DNA from: Fodinibius roseus
GTDB lineage: Bacteria; Bacteroidota; Rhodothermia; Balneolales; Balneolaceae
Reading direction: 5' to 3'
DNA: 64,000 nt
NCBI RefSeq assembly: GCF_900129315.1
Contig: NZ_FQUS01000002.1
Coordinates: 248,001 to 312,000 of the forward strand
The notes under the pieces were generated by a model. That model saw only the letters and a program-made list of their open reading frames with translations. It made no database searches and was not told the origin of the DNA. Numbering within the stretch: the stretch's first letter is position 1; every line of letters begins with the position of its first letter. Shown here in pieces: positions 54,230-63,236 of this stretch. The position numbers and the translations under genes are program-made.

Positions 54230-55300
54230 ATGGCCTATTTAAAACTATATCGCGATAAGTTACGTGAGAATTACCATTTCCTTGATGATCTGTTCAAGAG
54301 AAATGACATCAAGTGGGGTATTACAACCAAGCTGTTATGCGGACATGAAGCCTATCTGAAAGAGGTGGCCGATCTGGGAATCGGCGAGATGCACGACTCG
54401 CGCATCAGCAATCTTCGGAAGATCAAGGAGATCGATCCGGATACGATGACGACCTATATCAAGCCGCCGCCCAGGGATATTATCGAATCGGTGGTGAAAT
54501 ATGCCGATGCCAGCCTGAATACCGAGCTTTCGACCCTGCACGCACTCTCAGAGGAGGCCCAGAAGCAGGAAAAGGTGCACAAGGTTATCATTATGATCGA
54601 GATGGGGGATCTGCGGGAAGGCGTGATCCGGGAAAACCTGATCGATTTCTATGAGAAGGTGTTTCAGCTGTCTCATATCGAGGTGCTGGGGATCGGTACC
54701 AACCTGAACTGTATGCACGGGGTCATGCCCGATGAGGACAAGCTGATTCAGCTGTCGCTGTACAAACAGATTATTGAGTTGCGGTTTAACAAAACGATCC
54801 CGCTCGTATCGGGTGGTACCACGGTCACGATTCCGCTGTTGTTGCGGAATCAGCTGCCCAGCGGTATCAACCATTTCAGGGTAGGCGAAGCCCTGTTTTT
54901 TGGCAAAGACCTGTTTACGGACGGAACGATCGAGGGCATGCATAATGATGTGCTGGAGCTGTATACCCAGGTTATTGAAATTGCTGAAAAGCCGAAGGTA
55001 CCGACCGGCGAGCTGGGCAAGGACCCACAGGGAAGAACGGCGGATATCGATGAAGAAGAATACGGCGAAACGTCCTACCGCGCCATCCTGGATATCGGAT
55101 ACCTGGATATCAATCCCGATCACCTGATCAATGTGGAAGAGGATGTTAAGATCGTAGACGCCAGCTCCGATATGCTTATCCTGGATGTCGGGGATAATAC
55201 GGCCGGCTATGAGGTGGGCGATTTTATCCGTTTTCGCATGAAATATATGGGAGCTTTGGGCATAATGAACTCCGACTATATTGATAAAATGGTGGAGTGA
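54230..55300 (+). CDS. Ornithine/alanine racemase-family PLP enzyme
   Basis: Fold-type III PLP protein with alanine racemase N-terminal barrel. The PLP lysine is Lys34 in WGITTKLLCG; GTNLNCMHGVMPDEDKL and PLVSGGTTVTIPLL are typical of the ornithine racemase-like branch. 356 residues. It is preceded three bases upstream by a GNAT acetyltransferase gene. In known relatives this enzyme interconverts L- and D-ornithine or lysine; with rocD and lat near, a role in dibasic amino acids is attractive but inferred. Confidence 0.88.
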   Translation: MAYLKLYRDKLRENYHFLDDLFKRNDIKWGITTKLLCGHEAYLKEVADLGIGEMHDSRISNLRKIKEIDPDTMTTYIKPPPRDIIESVVKYADASLNTELSTLHALSEEAQKQEKVHKVIIMIEMGDLREGVIRENLIDFYEKVFQLSHIEVLGIGTNLNCMHGVMPDEDKLIQLSLYKQIIELRFNKTIPLVSGGTTVTIPLLLRNQLPSGINHFRVGEALFFGKDLFTDGTIEGMHNDVLELYTQVIEIAEKPKVPTGELGKDPQGRTADIDEEEYGETSYRAILDIGYLDINPDHLINVEEDVKIVDASSDMLILDVGDNTAGYEVGDFIRFRMKYMGALGIMNSDYIDKMVE

Positions 55301-55437
55301 ATTACTTTAAATAGTTTTGGGACTCCCATGAGGATCGAAAAACGTTTCCGTCTTATTTCTAATAGGAAAGGGAAACAGACAACAGTAAATAAGATTTATA
55401 TCTGTAACTAAAACGGGATACCTGTAATAATAAGAAT

Positions 55438-56028
55438 TTGACCTTATTTTCAGAAGCATACGATTTTGCCAGGGTTATGGATTACCCCGCTGAAATGTAT
55501 ATTTTTGATTTTACGAGGGACTACGACCCGGATTTCATCAACACCAAGGAGTGGGGGATCGGCCGTTATAATGAGAAGCGGAACAACATGTATGTGGCTC
55601 CGCAGTACGATAATCGCCGCAACATCCACATGGGTATTGATATATGGACAGCGGCCGGGTCCCCGGTATTTTCTTTTTACGGGGGTACGATCTCTTATCT
55701 GCGTGATAATAATGAAAAGGGTAATTATGGTCCCACCCTTGTTATTGAATATGATCTGAAGAACAGAAATCTTTTTGCACTTTACGGGCACTTGTCCCGC
55801 CCCTCCCTGAAAAGCTGGTTGCCGGGCGATGCCGTCGGCCGCGGCGAGCAGATCGGTACCCTGGGCACGGCGAAAGTTAACGGCGGATGGGCACCACATC
55901 TGCACTTCCAGCTGTCGGTCGAAGATCCCGGGGAAGCCGATATGCCGGGGGTCGTTGCGGATGAGGAACATGACCGGGCGCTCCGGGTCTATCCTGACCC
56001 GCGCAAGGTGCTGGGCGATCTTTATTAG
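55438..56028 (+). CDS. Stand-alone M23 (LytM-like) peptidase domain, no signal peptide
   Basis: Zinc metallopeptidase-type domain with the ligands HMGID and HLHF, plus YGHLSRPSLKSW, NGGWAPHLHFQL. The frame has no ATG before 55477; a TTG at 55438 is the longest start. There is no signal peptide, so it may be cytoplasmic, unlike most M23 enzymes that cut peptidoglycan. The segment GRYNEKRNNMYVAPQYDNRRNIHMGID closely resembles M23 domains that, in other bacteria, are fused between a phosphotransferase and an aminotransferase. Here it is free, among amino-acid enzymes. Role unknown. Confidence 0.85.
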   Translation: MTLFSEAYDFARVMDYPAEMYIFDFTRDYDPDFINTKEWGIGRYNEKRNNMYVAPQYDNRRNIHMGIDIWTAAGSPVFSFYGGTISYLRDNNEKGNYGPTLVIEYDLKNRNLFALYGHLSRPSLKSWLPGDAVGRGEQIGTLGTAKVNGGWAPHLHFQLSVEDPGEADMPGVVADEEHDRALRVYPDPRKVLGDLY

Positions 56029-56111
56029 CATCCTGATATATTGGCAATTCTGCTCTAAAATCCACTAATTAAACCCCTTCACATATAATTTTACTAAAGA
56101 GTGTACTTTGA

Positions 56112-57269
56112 ATGTCTTTTAACATACAGCCATACCTGCAGGAGCTGACCGAATTGCGTCATCAGCTGCACAGGCGGGCGGAACTTTCGGGGGCAGAATC
56201 CGAAACCGCCCGACTTATTCATGATTTTTTAAAGGAAACTGATCCGGATGAAATTCAGAAAGGGATTGGAGGACACGGGATACTGGCTACTTACCAGGGA
56301 GGAGATGAAGGTCCGCACATATTGCTGCGGTGCGAGCTGGATGCATTGCCCATTCGGGATGAGATTGAAAACGATTATCGCTCGGAGTCGGAAGAAGTGG
56401 GACACAAGTGCGGGCACGACGGACACATGAGTATTATTTGCGGGGTCGCAAGGCTGCTGGCAGAAGAGCGACCGGCAGCGGGTGCGGTTACCCTGCTCTT
56501 TCAGCCGGCCGAAGAGACCGGACAGGGCGCCCGCCAGGTGCTCCGGGATGAAGCATTTCAGGCCCTGAGTCCGGATTTCTGTTTTGCCCTGCACAACCTG
56601 CCGGGATATGAAAACCATCAGGTTATTATCCGGGATGGTATATTTGCTGCAGCGTCTGTGGGACTGGAAGCACGTTTCGAGGGAAAAACAGCACACTCGG
56701 CCCATCCCGAAGAGGGCAGGAGTCCCGCTATGGCGATGGCACAGCTGATAGAAGCGCTTTCATCGGTACCTCAATTTTACAGTTCGCTTGATGAGCCCAC
56801 CAAAGTGACGGTCATCAATGCCGTGCTCGGAGAATATGCTTTCGGCACTTCTCCGGCCAGGGCTACGGTTCGTGCTACCCTGCGTACGTATGATGATGAT
56901 GTCTTAGATTCCCTGCGGGAGCGATGCCTTGCGGCAGCAGAAGGACTGGCCGGGACCTATGGGCTTGCCATCGACCATACCTGGGCAGAGCCCTTTGCAG
57001 CAACAGTCAATGATGGCGGGGCGGCTGATATCGTCCGAAAGGCCGCAAGGCAACAGGGGTTTGATATCCTTGAGAAAAACACTCCTTTTGGCTGGTCAGA
57101 GGATTTTGGCCTTTTTACGAAAGAAATACCCGGGGCGATCTTTGGCCTGGGCATTGGCAGAGAGCATCCCGCGCTGCATTCCGAACTCTACGATTTTCCC
57201 GACGAGTTGATCGCCACCGGCACTCTTATGTTCATGCAAATCATTAACGAGATACTATTCCAAGGATGA
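56112..57269 (+). CDS. M20-family amidohydrolase (aminoacylase/hippurate hydrolase type)
   Basis: Zinc-dependent amidohydrolase cleaving N-acyl amino acids. Motifs include CGHDGHMSIICGVA (metal ligands), the catalytic Glu pair in FQPAEETGQGARQVL and the dimerisation-domain KTAHSAHPEEGRSPAMAM. 385 residues with no signal peptide, hence cytoplasmic. Its stop overlaps the start of the alanine racemase gene (ATGA at 57266), so the two are coupled. Possible action on the product of the GNAT enzyme or on imported N-acyl amino acids. Confidence 0.92.
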   Translation: MSFNIQPYLQELTELRHQLHRRAELSGAESETARLIHDFLKETDPDEIQKGIGGHGILATYQGGDEGPHILLRCELDALPIRDEIENDYRSESEEVGHKCGHDGHMSIICGVARLLAEERPAAGAVTLLFQPAEETGQGARQVLRDEAFQALSPDFCFALHNLPGYENHQVIIRDGIFAAASVGLEARFEGKTAHSAHPEEGRSPAMAMAQLIEALSSVPQFYSSLDEPTKVTVINAVLGEYAFGTSPARATVRATLRTYDDDVLDSLRERCLAAAEGLAGTYGLAIDHTWAEPFAATVNDGGAADIVRKAARQQGFDILEKNTPFGWSEDFGLFTKEIPGAIFGLGIGREHPALHSELYDFPDELIATGTLMFMQIINEILFQG

Positions 57270-58444
57270 AAGACCCGTTTTACCCTTCTTATGTCGAGCT
57301 TAGCAAATCTGCCTTTCAACAAAATATCTCCTTTCTGAAGAATTACATCGGTGAGGAGGTGTTATTCAGTTCGGTTATCAAGGGCAATGCATACGGACAC
57401 GGTATCAAATATTTTGTGCCTTTGGCTGAAGAATGCGGTATCCGACATTTTTCGGTCTTCAGTTCCGATGAAGCCCGTGAGGCCAGTCGCGCTTCAACCT
57501 GCGAGGATACCCACATCATGATTGTAGGCATGATAAGCAATGAGGTCATCGCCTGGGCCATTGAACGGGATGTCTCCTTTTTTATCTTTGAACTGGACCG
57601 CATGCACGCCGCAATCAGGGAAGCCAAACGAATTGGCAAGCCGGCGCGCATCCACCTGCATCTGGAAACCGGCATGAACCGGTTGGGACTTGATCCTGAC
57701 AATTTTGAGGATATTACGCACCTGCTTAAGAAACATCGGGAGCTTCTCAGGCTTGAGGGCATCTGCACGCACTACGCCGGTGCGGAGAGTGTGGGTAATT
57801 ACGTGCGTATCCAGGAACAGATTGAAAAGTTCAGGGAGTATACCTCCTGGTTTGAAGATCAGGACATCGAAGCGCGTTACTATCATACGGCTTGCTCCGC
57901 TGCGGCCCTGAACTACCCCGAAACCATTATGGATATGGTGCGTATCGGTATCGCCCAGTATGGATTCTGGCCCAACCGGGAAACCTACATGAATTTTGTA
58001 AAACGATATCCAAATATACAGGCGGAACACAAGGATCCGCTTAAGCGGGTAATCAGCTGGAAAAGTAAAGTTATGAGCACAAAAAATGTGCCGGCGGGTG
58101 AATTTATCGGTTACGGCAATACCTATCTTACCAGCCGCGACGAACAGATTGCTACCGTTCCCATAGGGTATGCTCACGGGTTCGGCCGGAATCTGACCAA
58201 TGTGGGCATCGTATTGATAAACGGGGAGCGGGCGCCGGTGGCGGGACTGGTGAATATGAACCTGCTGACCGTAGACATTACCGATATTCCTGATGTGACC
58301 AAGGGAGATGAAGTGGTGATCATCGGCACCCAGGGCGAACAGGAGATGACGGTAGCCTCTTTTAGTGAAATGCGGAATTTTATGAACTATGAGGTACTGG
58401 TACAGATTCCCTCGACCCTGCCGCGATATATTGTTGAGGATTGA
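57266..58444 (+). CDS. alr: Alanine racemase-family enzyme
   Basis: PLP-dependent racemase, 392 residues. PLP lysine is Lys39 in SSVIKGNAYGHGIKYF, as in alanine racemases, with GMNRLGLDP and the C-terminal beta domain (IGYGNTYLTSRDEQIATVPIGYAHGF). Begins inside the stop of the M20 gene. With the other racemase in the same cluster this makes two racemases of related fold within 3 kb, so one may be catabolic or of broad specificity and one the D-Ala supplier for peptidoglycan. Confidence 0.9.
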   Translation: MKDPFYPSYVELSKSAFQQNISFLKNYIGEEVLFSSVIKGNAYGHGIKYFVPLAEECGIRHFSVFSSDEAREASRASTCEDTHIMIVGMISNEVIAWAIERDVSFFIFELDRMHAAIREAKRIGKPARIHLHLETGMNRLGLDPDNFEDITHLLKKHRELLRLEGICTHYAGAESVGNYVRIQEQIEKFREYTSWFEDQDIEARYYHTACSAAALNYPETIMDMVRIGIAQYGFWPNRETYMNFVKRYPNIQAEHKDPLKRVISWKSKVMSTKNVPAGEFIGYGNTYLTSRDEQIATVPIGYAHGFGRNLTNVGIVLINGERAPVAGLVNMNLLTVDITDIPDVTKGDEVVIIGTQGEQEMTVASFSEMRNFMNYEVLVQIPSTLPRYIVED

Positions 58445-58684
58445 GATTAACCGGTTTAGAACGCAGTTGGAAGCGAATTGGTTTGGAAAGCTAAAAGAAC
58501 GGCAAGTCGAGCGCAGAACACAGAGGATCTGAGGTTAAGCTAAGACTGAAGGTCGAGGTGGCAGATTTGCATGGATTGGAACGGCCTGCACCTGAGGTAA
58601 TCTTTTTTCCAGCACGTAAAAGGCGGGGGGTGCGTAGCTGGTGTAACATATTTCTCGATTCCCGATTTTTAAAATATACTAAGA

Positions 58685-58826
58685 GAGAACTTTTGAAAAA
58701 CCAGGAATTTTGATCAATATCAAAGCCTGAGCGAATTCAAAACCAAAGCATATGAAGATATATGTGAGGATTTTGAATTCGCGAAAATGCTGATATTGGC
58801 CCAAAGAACGGTTTTGCAAAGTTCTC
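58685..58826 (-). repeat. Family 1 interspersed palindromic element, copy F (inverted)
   Basis: Reads GAGAACTTTTGAAAAACC on the left and GGTTTTGCAAAGTTCTC on the right; the inner arms (GCGAATTCAAAA with TTTTGAATTCGC; GATCAATATC with GATATTGGCC) also pair, so the whole is a long palindrome. Perfect 5-base duplication TAAGA at 58680-58684 and 58827-58831. The right edge lies within the pyrD stop codon. Confidence 0.85.
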
Positions 58827-59908
58827 TAAGACGCACTCATCAGCTGGTAAATAGAATCAACATTCAGTTCCTTTAGTTCTTTAACAAACTGCCGGTTAAT
58901 GGATTTGACGAGGCCCGGCCCCTCATAAACCAGCCCGGTGTACAGCTGTAAAAGGTCAGCCCCGGCCAGCATCATCTGAAGAGCCGTGGAAAATGAATCC
59001 ACGCCGCCAACCCCGATGATAGGTTTTTGTCTTCTGGTGGCTTCGCTGATCCATCGAATGATGCGCACGCTTTTTGAAGCAATCGGATGGCCGCTCAATC
59101 CGCCGTGGCCGATTTTTTTAAGCTCCGATTCGGGCGTCTCCAGATTATCCCGGGCGGAAGAGGTATTACAGGCTACATATCCGGGAATTTGATGGGCTTC
59201 ACAAACCTGCAGAAGCTGCATGAGCTGATCTTTTGTCAGGTCGGACGAGAATTTAATAAGTGTCGGAACCACGCGCGCGTCATCTCGAATGGCAAGGGCC
59301 GAAAGAAGCTCTCCGAGGGCTGCCGGATCTTCAAAGGTCTTGCCGTCGGTGGTATTGGGGCAGGATATATTGACGGTAATATAATCGGCTATTTTTTGAG
59401 CTTCCTTAAAGCTGTGCACGTAATCGCGGATAGCCAGGTCTCCCATCAATTTCGGGTCGTGTGTCTTGGCAATATTGATACCGAGTGGGATGGATATCTT
59501 CTTGTTCTTAAGTCGCTTAACGATGGTCTTGGCCCCGTCGTTGTTGAGCCCCATCCGATTGATGAGCGCACGGTCGCGGGGCAGGCGGAAAAGACGGGGT
59601 TTGGGATTGCCGGTGCTTGGGTTTCCGGTGATACTGCCGATTTCAATGAATCCGAGTCCCGCCGCCTCCATGATTTCCGGTATATGGCCGTTTTTATCAA
59701 ATCCGGCGGCCAGGCCGAGAGGATTTTTAAATGTCAGCCCCCATATATTCTGGGTGAGTCCAGGCGCCTGATAATCATAGATTGTTTTCGCCAGAGCCCG
59801 CAAAAAATTGCTTCCAGAGGCTTTTCGTGCAAAATGGTGCATCAAATCGTGAGCCCGTTCAGCGTCCAGCTGAAATAATAAGGGTTTCACCAATGAATTA
59901 TATATCAT
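58826..59908 (-). CDS. pyrD: Dihydroorotate dehydrogenase (quinone), class 2
   Basis: Fourth step of pyrimidine synthesis, linked to the membrane quinone pool. Class 2 features: N-terminal RAHDLMHHFARKASG and FMN-binding FKNPLGLAAGFDKNGHIPEIM, active-site loop TVNISCPNTTDGKTF and IGVGGVDSFSTALQMMLAGADLLQLYTG. 360 residues. The stop TAG is formed at the junction with a family 1 repeat. Confidence 0.96.
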   Translation of the reverse strand: MIYNSLVKPLLFQLDAERAHDLMHHFARKASGSNFLRALAKTIYDYQAPGLTQNIWGLTFKNPLGLAAGFDKNGHIPEIMEAAGLGFIEIGSITGNPSTGNPKPRLFRLPRDRALINRMGLNNDGAKTIVKRLKNKKISIPLGINIAKTHDPKLMGDLAIRDYVHSFKEAQKIADYITVNISCPNTTDGKTFEDPAALGELLSALAIRDDARVVPTLIKFSSDLTKDQLMQLLQVCEAHQIPGYVACNTSSARDNLETPESELKKIGHGGLSGHPIASKSVRIIRWISEATRRQKPIIGVGGVDSFSTALQMMLAGADLLQLYTGLVYEGPGLVKSINRQFVKELKELNVDSIYQLMSAS

Positions 59909-59930
59909 AACATAAGAGACGAACTTTTTT

Positions 59931-60158
59931 TAACCAGGATTATTCATGAATACTATGGATTAATAGTTATCCTGCTTATTTTTTAAAAGCCTTGGTATGT
60001 ATTAAAGCTTTTTTGAACCATTAGATGATAACTTCGAAATTTTACTCCTGTGCTGCATTGGAGTGGAAATGGATGTTCAAGGTACAAAGGTACCTCTCCA
60101 CCTTCATTTCCACTCCGCCTTGCCCACAATCATATTTTGTTGTGAATAATCCAGGTCA
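59931..60158 (+). mobile_element. Family 2 miniature element, second copy
   Basis: Bounded by TAACCAGGATTATTCATGAA (59931) and TTGTGAATAATCCAGGTCA (to 60158), the same ends as the element at 48268. Interior differs, and includes a strong hairpin GGAGTGGAAATG (60060-60071) with CATTTCCACTCC (60105-60116) enclosing AGGTAC/GTACCT. No ORF of substance. It fills most of the gap between the divergent pyrD and folC genes. Confidence 0.7.
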
Positions 60159-60222
60159 AGCTCCCGTCAAAGTAATGAGCTTTATACTAAGAACGAAATT
60201 TAAACTTTGGGTATAGTTATCG

Positions 60223-61491
60223 ATGCCATTTTTATCCATTGAAGATGTTGAGCAGTATCTTGCTGCCATCCCGAAATTCCAGTCTGATCATACGAAGGCT
60301 ACGGATTTTAACCTGTCGAAGTTCGAGGTTTTTTGCAAGGAGCTCGGGAATCCACAAAATCGTTTCTCTTCCATACATGTGGCCGGTACCAATGGTAAAG
60401 GCAGTACCTGCAGAATATTGGCAGGGGTCTACCGACAAGCCGGGTACAGCGTGGGGTGCTATACATCGCCGCATATGATACAATACAACGAGCGATTTGT
60501 CATCAATGGTCGTCCCATCCCGGATAAAGCTCTGCTTTTGTTTTTCCGGCAGTATCATGCATTGATTGAAGTGCACAAACTTACCTATTTTGAGATCAGT
60601 ACTGCCATTGCTTTCTGGTGGTTTTCAAAGAGAGAGGTCGACCTGGGCATTATAGAAACAGGATTGGGCGGACGTCTTGATGCCACGAATATCATTCGTC
60701 CGCTGGTAAGCGTCATTACCAGCATCTCGCTGGATCATACGGATATTTTGGGAGACAGCCTCCGGGAGATCGCACAGGAAAAGGGGGGCATCATCAAATC
60801 CGGCCGACCGGTGGTCCTGGGAAATCTGCCTGAAGAGGCGGAATCGACTGTGCGCCGGATAGCGGAAGGAAAGGAGAGTGCGGTGATAACCATTGAACCC
60901 CTCCGGCCGGTAATGATGAAGGCGGGAGACATAACGCTCCGGGTGGGGGGGAGGAACATCCGCCTGAAAACTACGCTGCAAGCGCCCGTACAGGCCCGTA
61001 ATGTAGCTGTGGCCTGGCAGGTCATTAAGGCGGTCAACAGTCATTTCAGGGTGTCTGAGGAGGAATTCAGAAGCGGGATACAACATACAGCCGCCGGCCG
61101 CGGCCGATTTGAGAAGCTCCTTGAAAAAAAGCGGTGGTATTTTGACGGCGCGCACAATATTGAGGCCGTTCAGGGAGTTAAGCAGTCTGTATCAACCGTG
61201 GGAGAGGTTGATAAGGCGATTCTCGTTTTATCACTGATGCGTGATAAAATATCCTCCGAAGTGATGAATGAATTTTCAGAATTCAAAAATATCTATTATT
61301 ATTCACTAAACACTGAACGGGCGGCACCGTTTAAGGAGATCAGAAGATGGTGGCCGCAAGTGATGGCTTTTCCAACCCAGCCGGATCAACAGAAGCAATT
61401 GTTTAAAGAGTTTGATTCGGAATTAGTAATTTTTGCAGGAAGTTTTTACTTTTACACCACGGTTCGGGATTGGATAAAAACACTTGTTTAA
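60223..61491 (+). CDS. folC: Bifunctional folylpolyglutamate synthase/dihydrofolate synthase
   Basis: Adds glutamate to dihydropteroate or folates. P-loop HVAGTNGKGSTCRIL, omega-loop/metal segment ETGLGGRLDATN, ISLDHTDILGDSLREIAQEKGGIIK and the C-terminal YFDGAHNIEAVQGV are all typical of FolC. 422 residues. ATG 60223; the family 2 element lies just upstream. Confidence 0.95.
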   Translation: MPFLSIEDVEQYLAAIPKFQSDHTKATDFNLSKFEVFCKELGNPQNRFSSIHVAGTNGKGSTCRILAGVYRQAGYSVGCYTSPHMIQYNERFVINGRPIPDKALLLFFRQYHALIEVHKLTYFEISTAIAFWWFSKREVDLGIIETGLGGRLDATNIIRPLVSVITSISLDHTDILGDSLREIAQEKGGIIKSGRPVVLGNLPEEAESTVRRIAEGKESAVITIEPLRPVMMKAGDITLRVGGRNIRLKTTLQAPVQARNVAVAWQVIKAVNSHFRVSEEEFRSGIQHTAAGRGRFEKLLEKKRWYFDGAHNIEAVQGVKQSVSTVGEVDKAILVLSLMRDKISSEVMNEFSEFKNIYYYSLNTERAAPFKEIRRWWPQVMAFPTQPDQQKQLFKEFDSELVIFAGSFYFYTTVRDWIKTLV

Positions 61492-61627
61492 ACCGTTAAT
61501 ATCATATCTACCTGAGAGTTCTCCCTTTTTCCACAGCGTAGATCAATTCTCTTTTACAGCTTAGTATTAAGATTGTAGAACCTTTTTATTCATCGCAACG
61601 CATACCAAATTATAGAACAAGATTATT

Positions 61628-63100
61628 ATGTCGGACTATCAGACCGATGGAGTCACCTTAGAGCAAATTGATACTTTGCCGAACAAAACGGTCAAAGAAC
61701 TAAGAGAATTAGCTCGCGAACAGGGACTCTCATCAATTTCCGGGCTGCGCAAACAGCAGCTCATCGATCGAATTACCCAGTCAGTACGGGATAAAGCACG
61801 TGCGCAGAGAAATGGAAACGATAATACGGGCGGCGGTCAGGATGAAGCCTCCACGGATACCAAGCAAGGCCGCCGGAAGTCAGGTGGACGCAAGAAGAAA
61901 AAGAAGAAGAGCGTGCACGATATTTTGCCGGAGTCAGATGCGCCCACGCTTTCAGAGCGCCTGGAGGAGATTCAGCCCCAGCTGGGCCCTTACCTTATCC
62001 AGGAGGGTACGCTGGAGATTCTGCCGGACGGCTACGGGTTTCTGCGCTCGGTCAACTATAATTACAAGGCGAGTCCCGATGATATCTATGTATCGCCTTC
62101 GCAGATAAAGCGGTTTCGCCTGAAACAGGGCGACTGCGTGATCGGCATCATTCGTCCCCCCAAAGTCGGAGAGCGTTATTTTGCCCTGCTTCGCGTCGAC
62201 GGTGTGAACGGCAAGATCCCAACCGATATGGATAACCGGGAGGATTTTGAAGATCTGTTGCCGATCTATCCCGAAGAACGGTTGAAGCTGGAGTATAAGC
62301 CTACCGAATACACCACACGCGTGGTTGATCTGTTTGCCCCTATCGGAAAGGGACAGCGGGGCTTGATTGTGGCTCAGCCCAAGACGGGGAAGACAACTAT
62401 TCTGCGCAATGTTGCCAATGCGGTAAACAAGAATAACCCGGAGACCAAGGTAATTATTCTGCTCATTGATGAGCGTCCCGAAGAAGTCACCGAGATGGAA
62501 CGCAGTGTGGAAGATGCGGAAGTCGTCGCTTCTACCTTTGATGAGCGTCCTGAAAACCATGTGGGACTTTCCGAGATTGTATTTGAAAAATCAAAGCGAT
62601 TGGTGGAGAGCGGCCATGATGTGCTTATCCTTATGGATTCCATCACGCGGCTGGCCCGTGCCTATAATATTTGTCAGCCTTCGTCCGGACGTACCATGTC
62701 GGGTGGGGTGGATTCAGAGGCGTTGAAGGCACCGCGGCAGCTGTTCAGTTCCGCTCGTAATATCGAAGACGGGGGCAGCCTTACGATTCTTGCTACGGCC
62801 CTGGTGCAGACCGGCTCACGTATGGATGATCTTATTTTTGAAGAGTTCAAGGGTACGGGTAATATGGAGCTTGTCCTTGATCGCAACCTGTCAGAACGCA
62901 GAATATTTCCCGCTATTGATGTGTTCAAGAGCGGTACCCGCCGCGAGGAGCTTATCGTCCCGGAGACCGAGAAAGAGAAAGTGGTCCTGTTGCGGCGTTA
63001 CCTGAACCGCATGAACTCGTTCGAGGCGATGGAGTTTGTGCTGGATAAGATGAAGGGCACGGAAGATAATGAAGAGTTCCTGATCTCCATGAATAAGTAG
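61628..63100 (+). CDS. rho: Transcription termination factor Rho
   Basis: Hexameric RNA/DNA helicase that ends transcription. After an N-terminal SAP-like part ([20 protein letters not shown]) comes a Lys/Arg-rich stretch ([13 protein letters not shown]), the RNA-binding cold-shock fold ([34 protein letters not shown]), Walker [14 protein letters not shown], Walker [15 protein letters not shown], and the Q/R loops ([24 protein letters not shown]). 490 residues. The basic insertion is common in this phylum. Confidence 0.97.
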   Translation: MSDYQTDGVTLEQIDTLPNKTVKELRELAREQGLSSISGLRKQQLIDRITQSVRDKARAQRNGNDNTGGGQDEASTDTKQGRRKSGGRKKKKKKSVHDILPESDAPTLSERLEEIQPQLGPYLIQEGTLEILPDGYGFLRSVNYNYKASPDDIYVSPSQIKRFRLKQGDCVIGIIRPPKVGERYFALLRVDGVNGKIPTDMDNREDFEDLLPIYPEERLKLEYKPTEYTTRVVDLFAPIGKGQRGLIVAQPKTGKTTILRNVANAVNKNNPETKVIILLIDERPEEVTEMERSVEDAEVVASTFDERPENHVGLSEIVFEKSKRLVESGHDVLILMDSITRLARAYNICQPSSGRTMSGGVDSEALKAPRQLFSSARNIEDGGSLTILATALVQTGSRMDDLIFEEFKGTGNMELVLDRNLSERRIFPAIDVFKSGTRREELIVPETEKEKVVLLRRYLNRMNSFEAMEFVLDKMKGTEDNEEFLISMNK

Positions 63101-63236
63101 GGGTTCCAGTACGGATCCTGAACCCTGAAATCAGAACCCGGAACCCTGGTGGGGGGGCTTTTAACCCGGATCCCGGTCCGGGGTCGGTCTGCACGCAGAA
63201 GTTAAGCCCCGGTATTCCCTTATACGGGTATCCTTC
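63101..63236. other. Degenerate short repeats between rho and the peptidase gene
   Basis: Bases 63118-63150 read like imperfect repeats of CTGAACCC / CAGAACCC / CGGAACCC units, followed by GGGGGGG. No terminator with a clean T-run was found in this convergent space. Confidence 0.4.
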
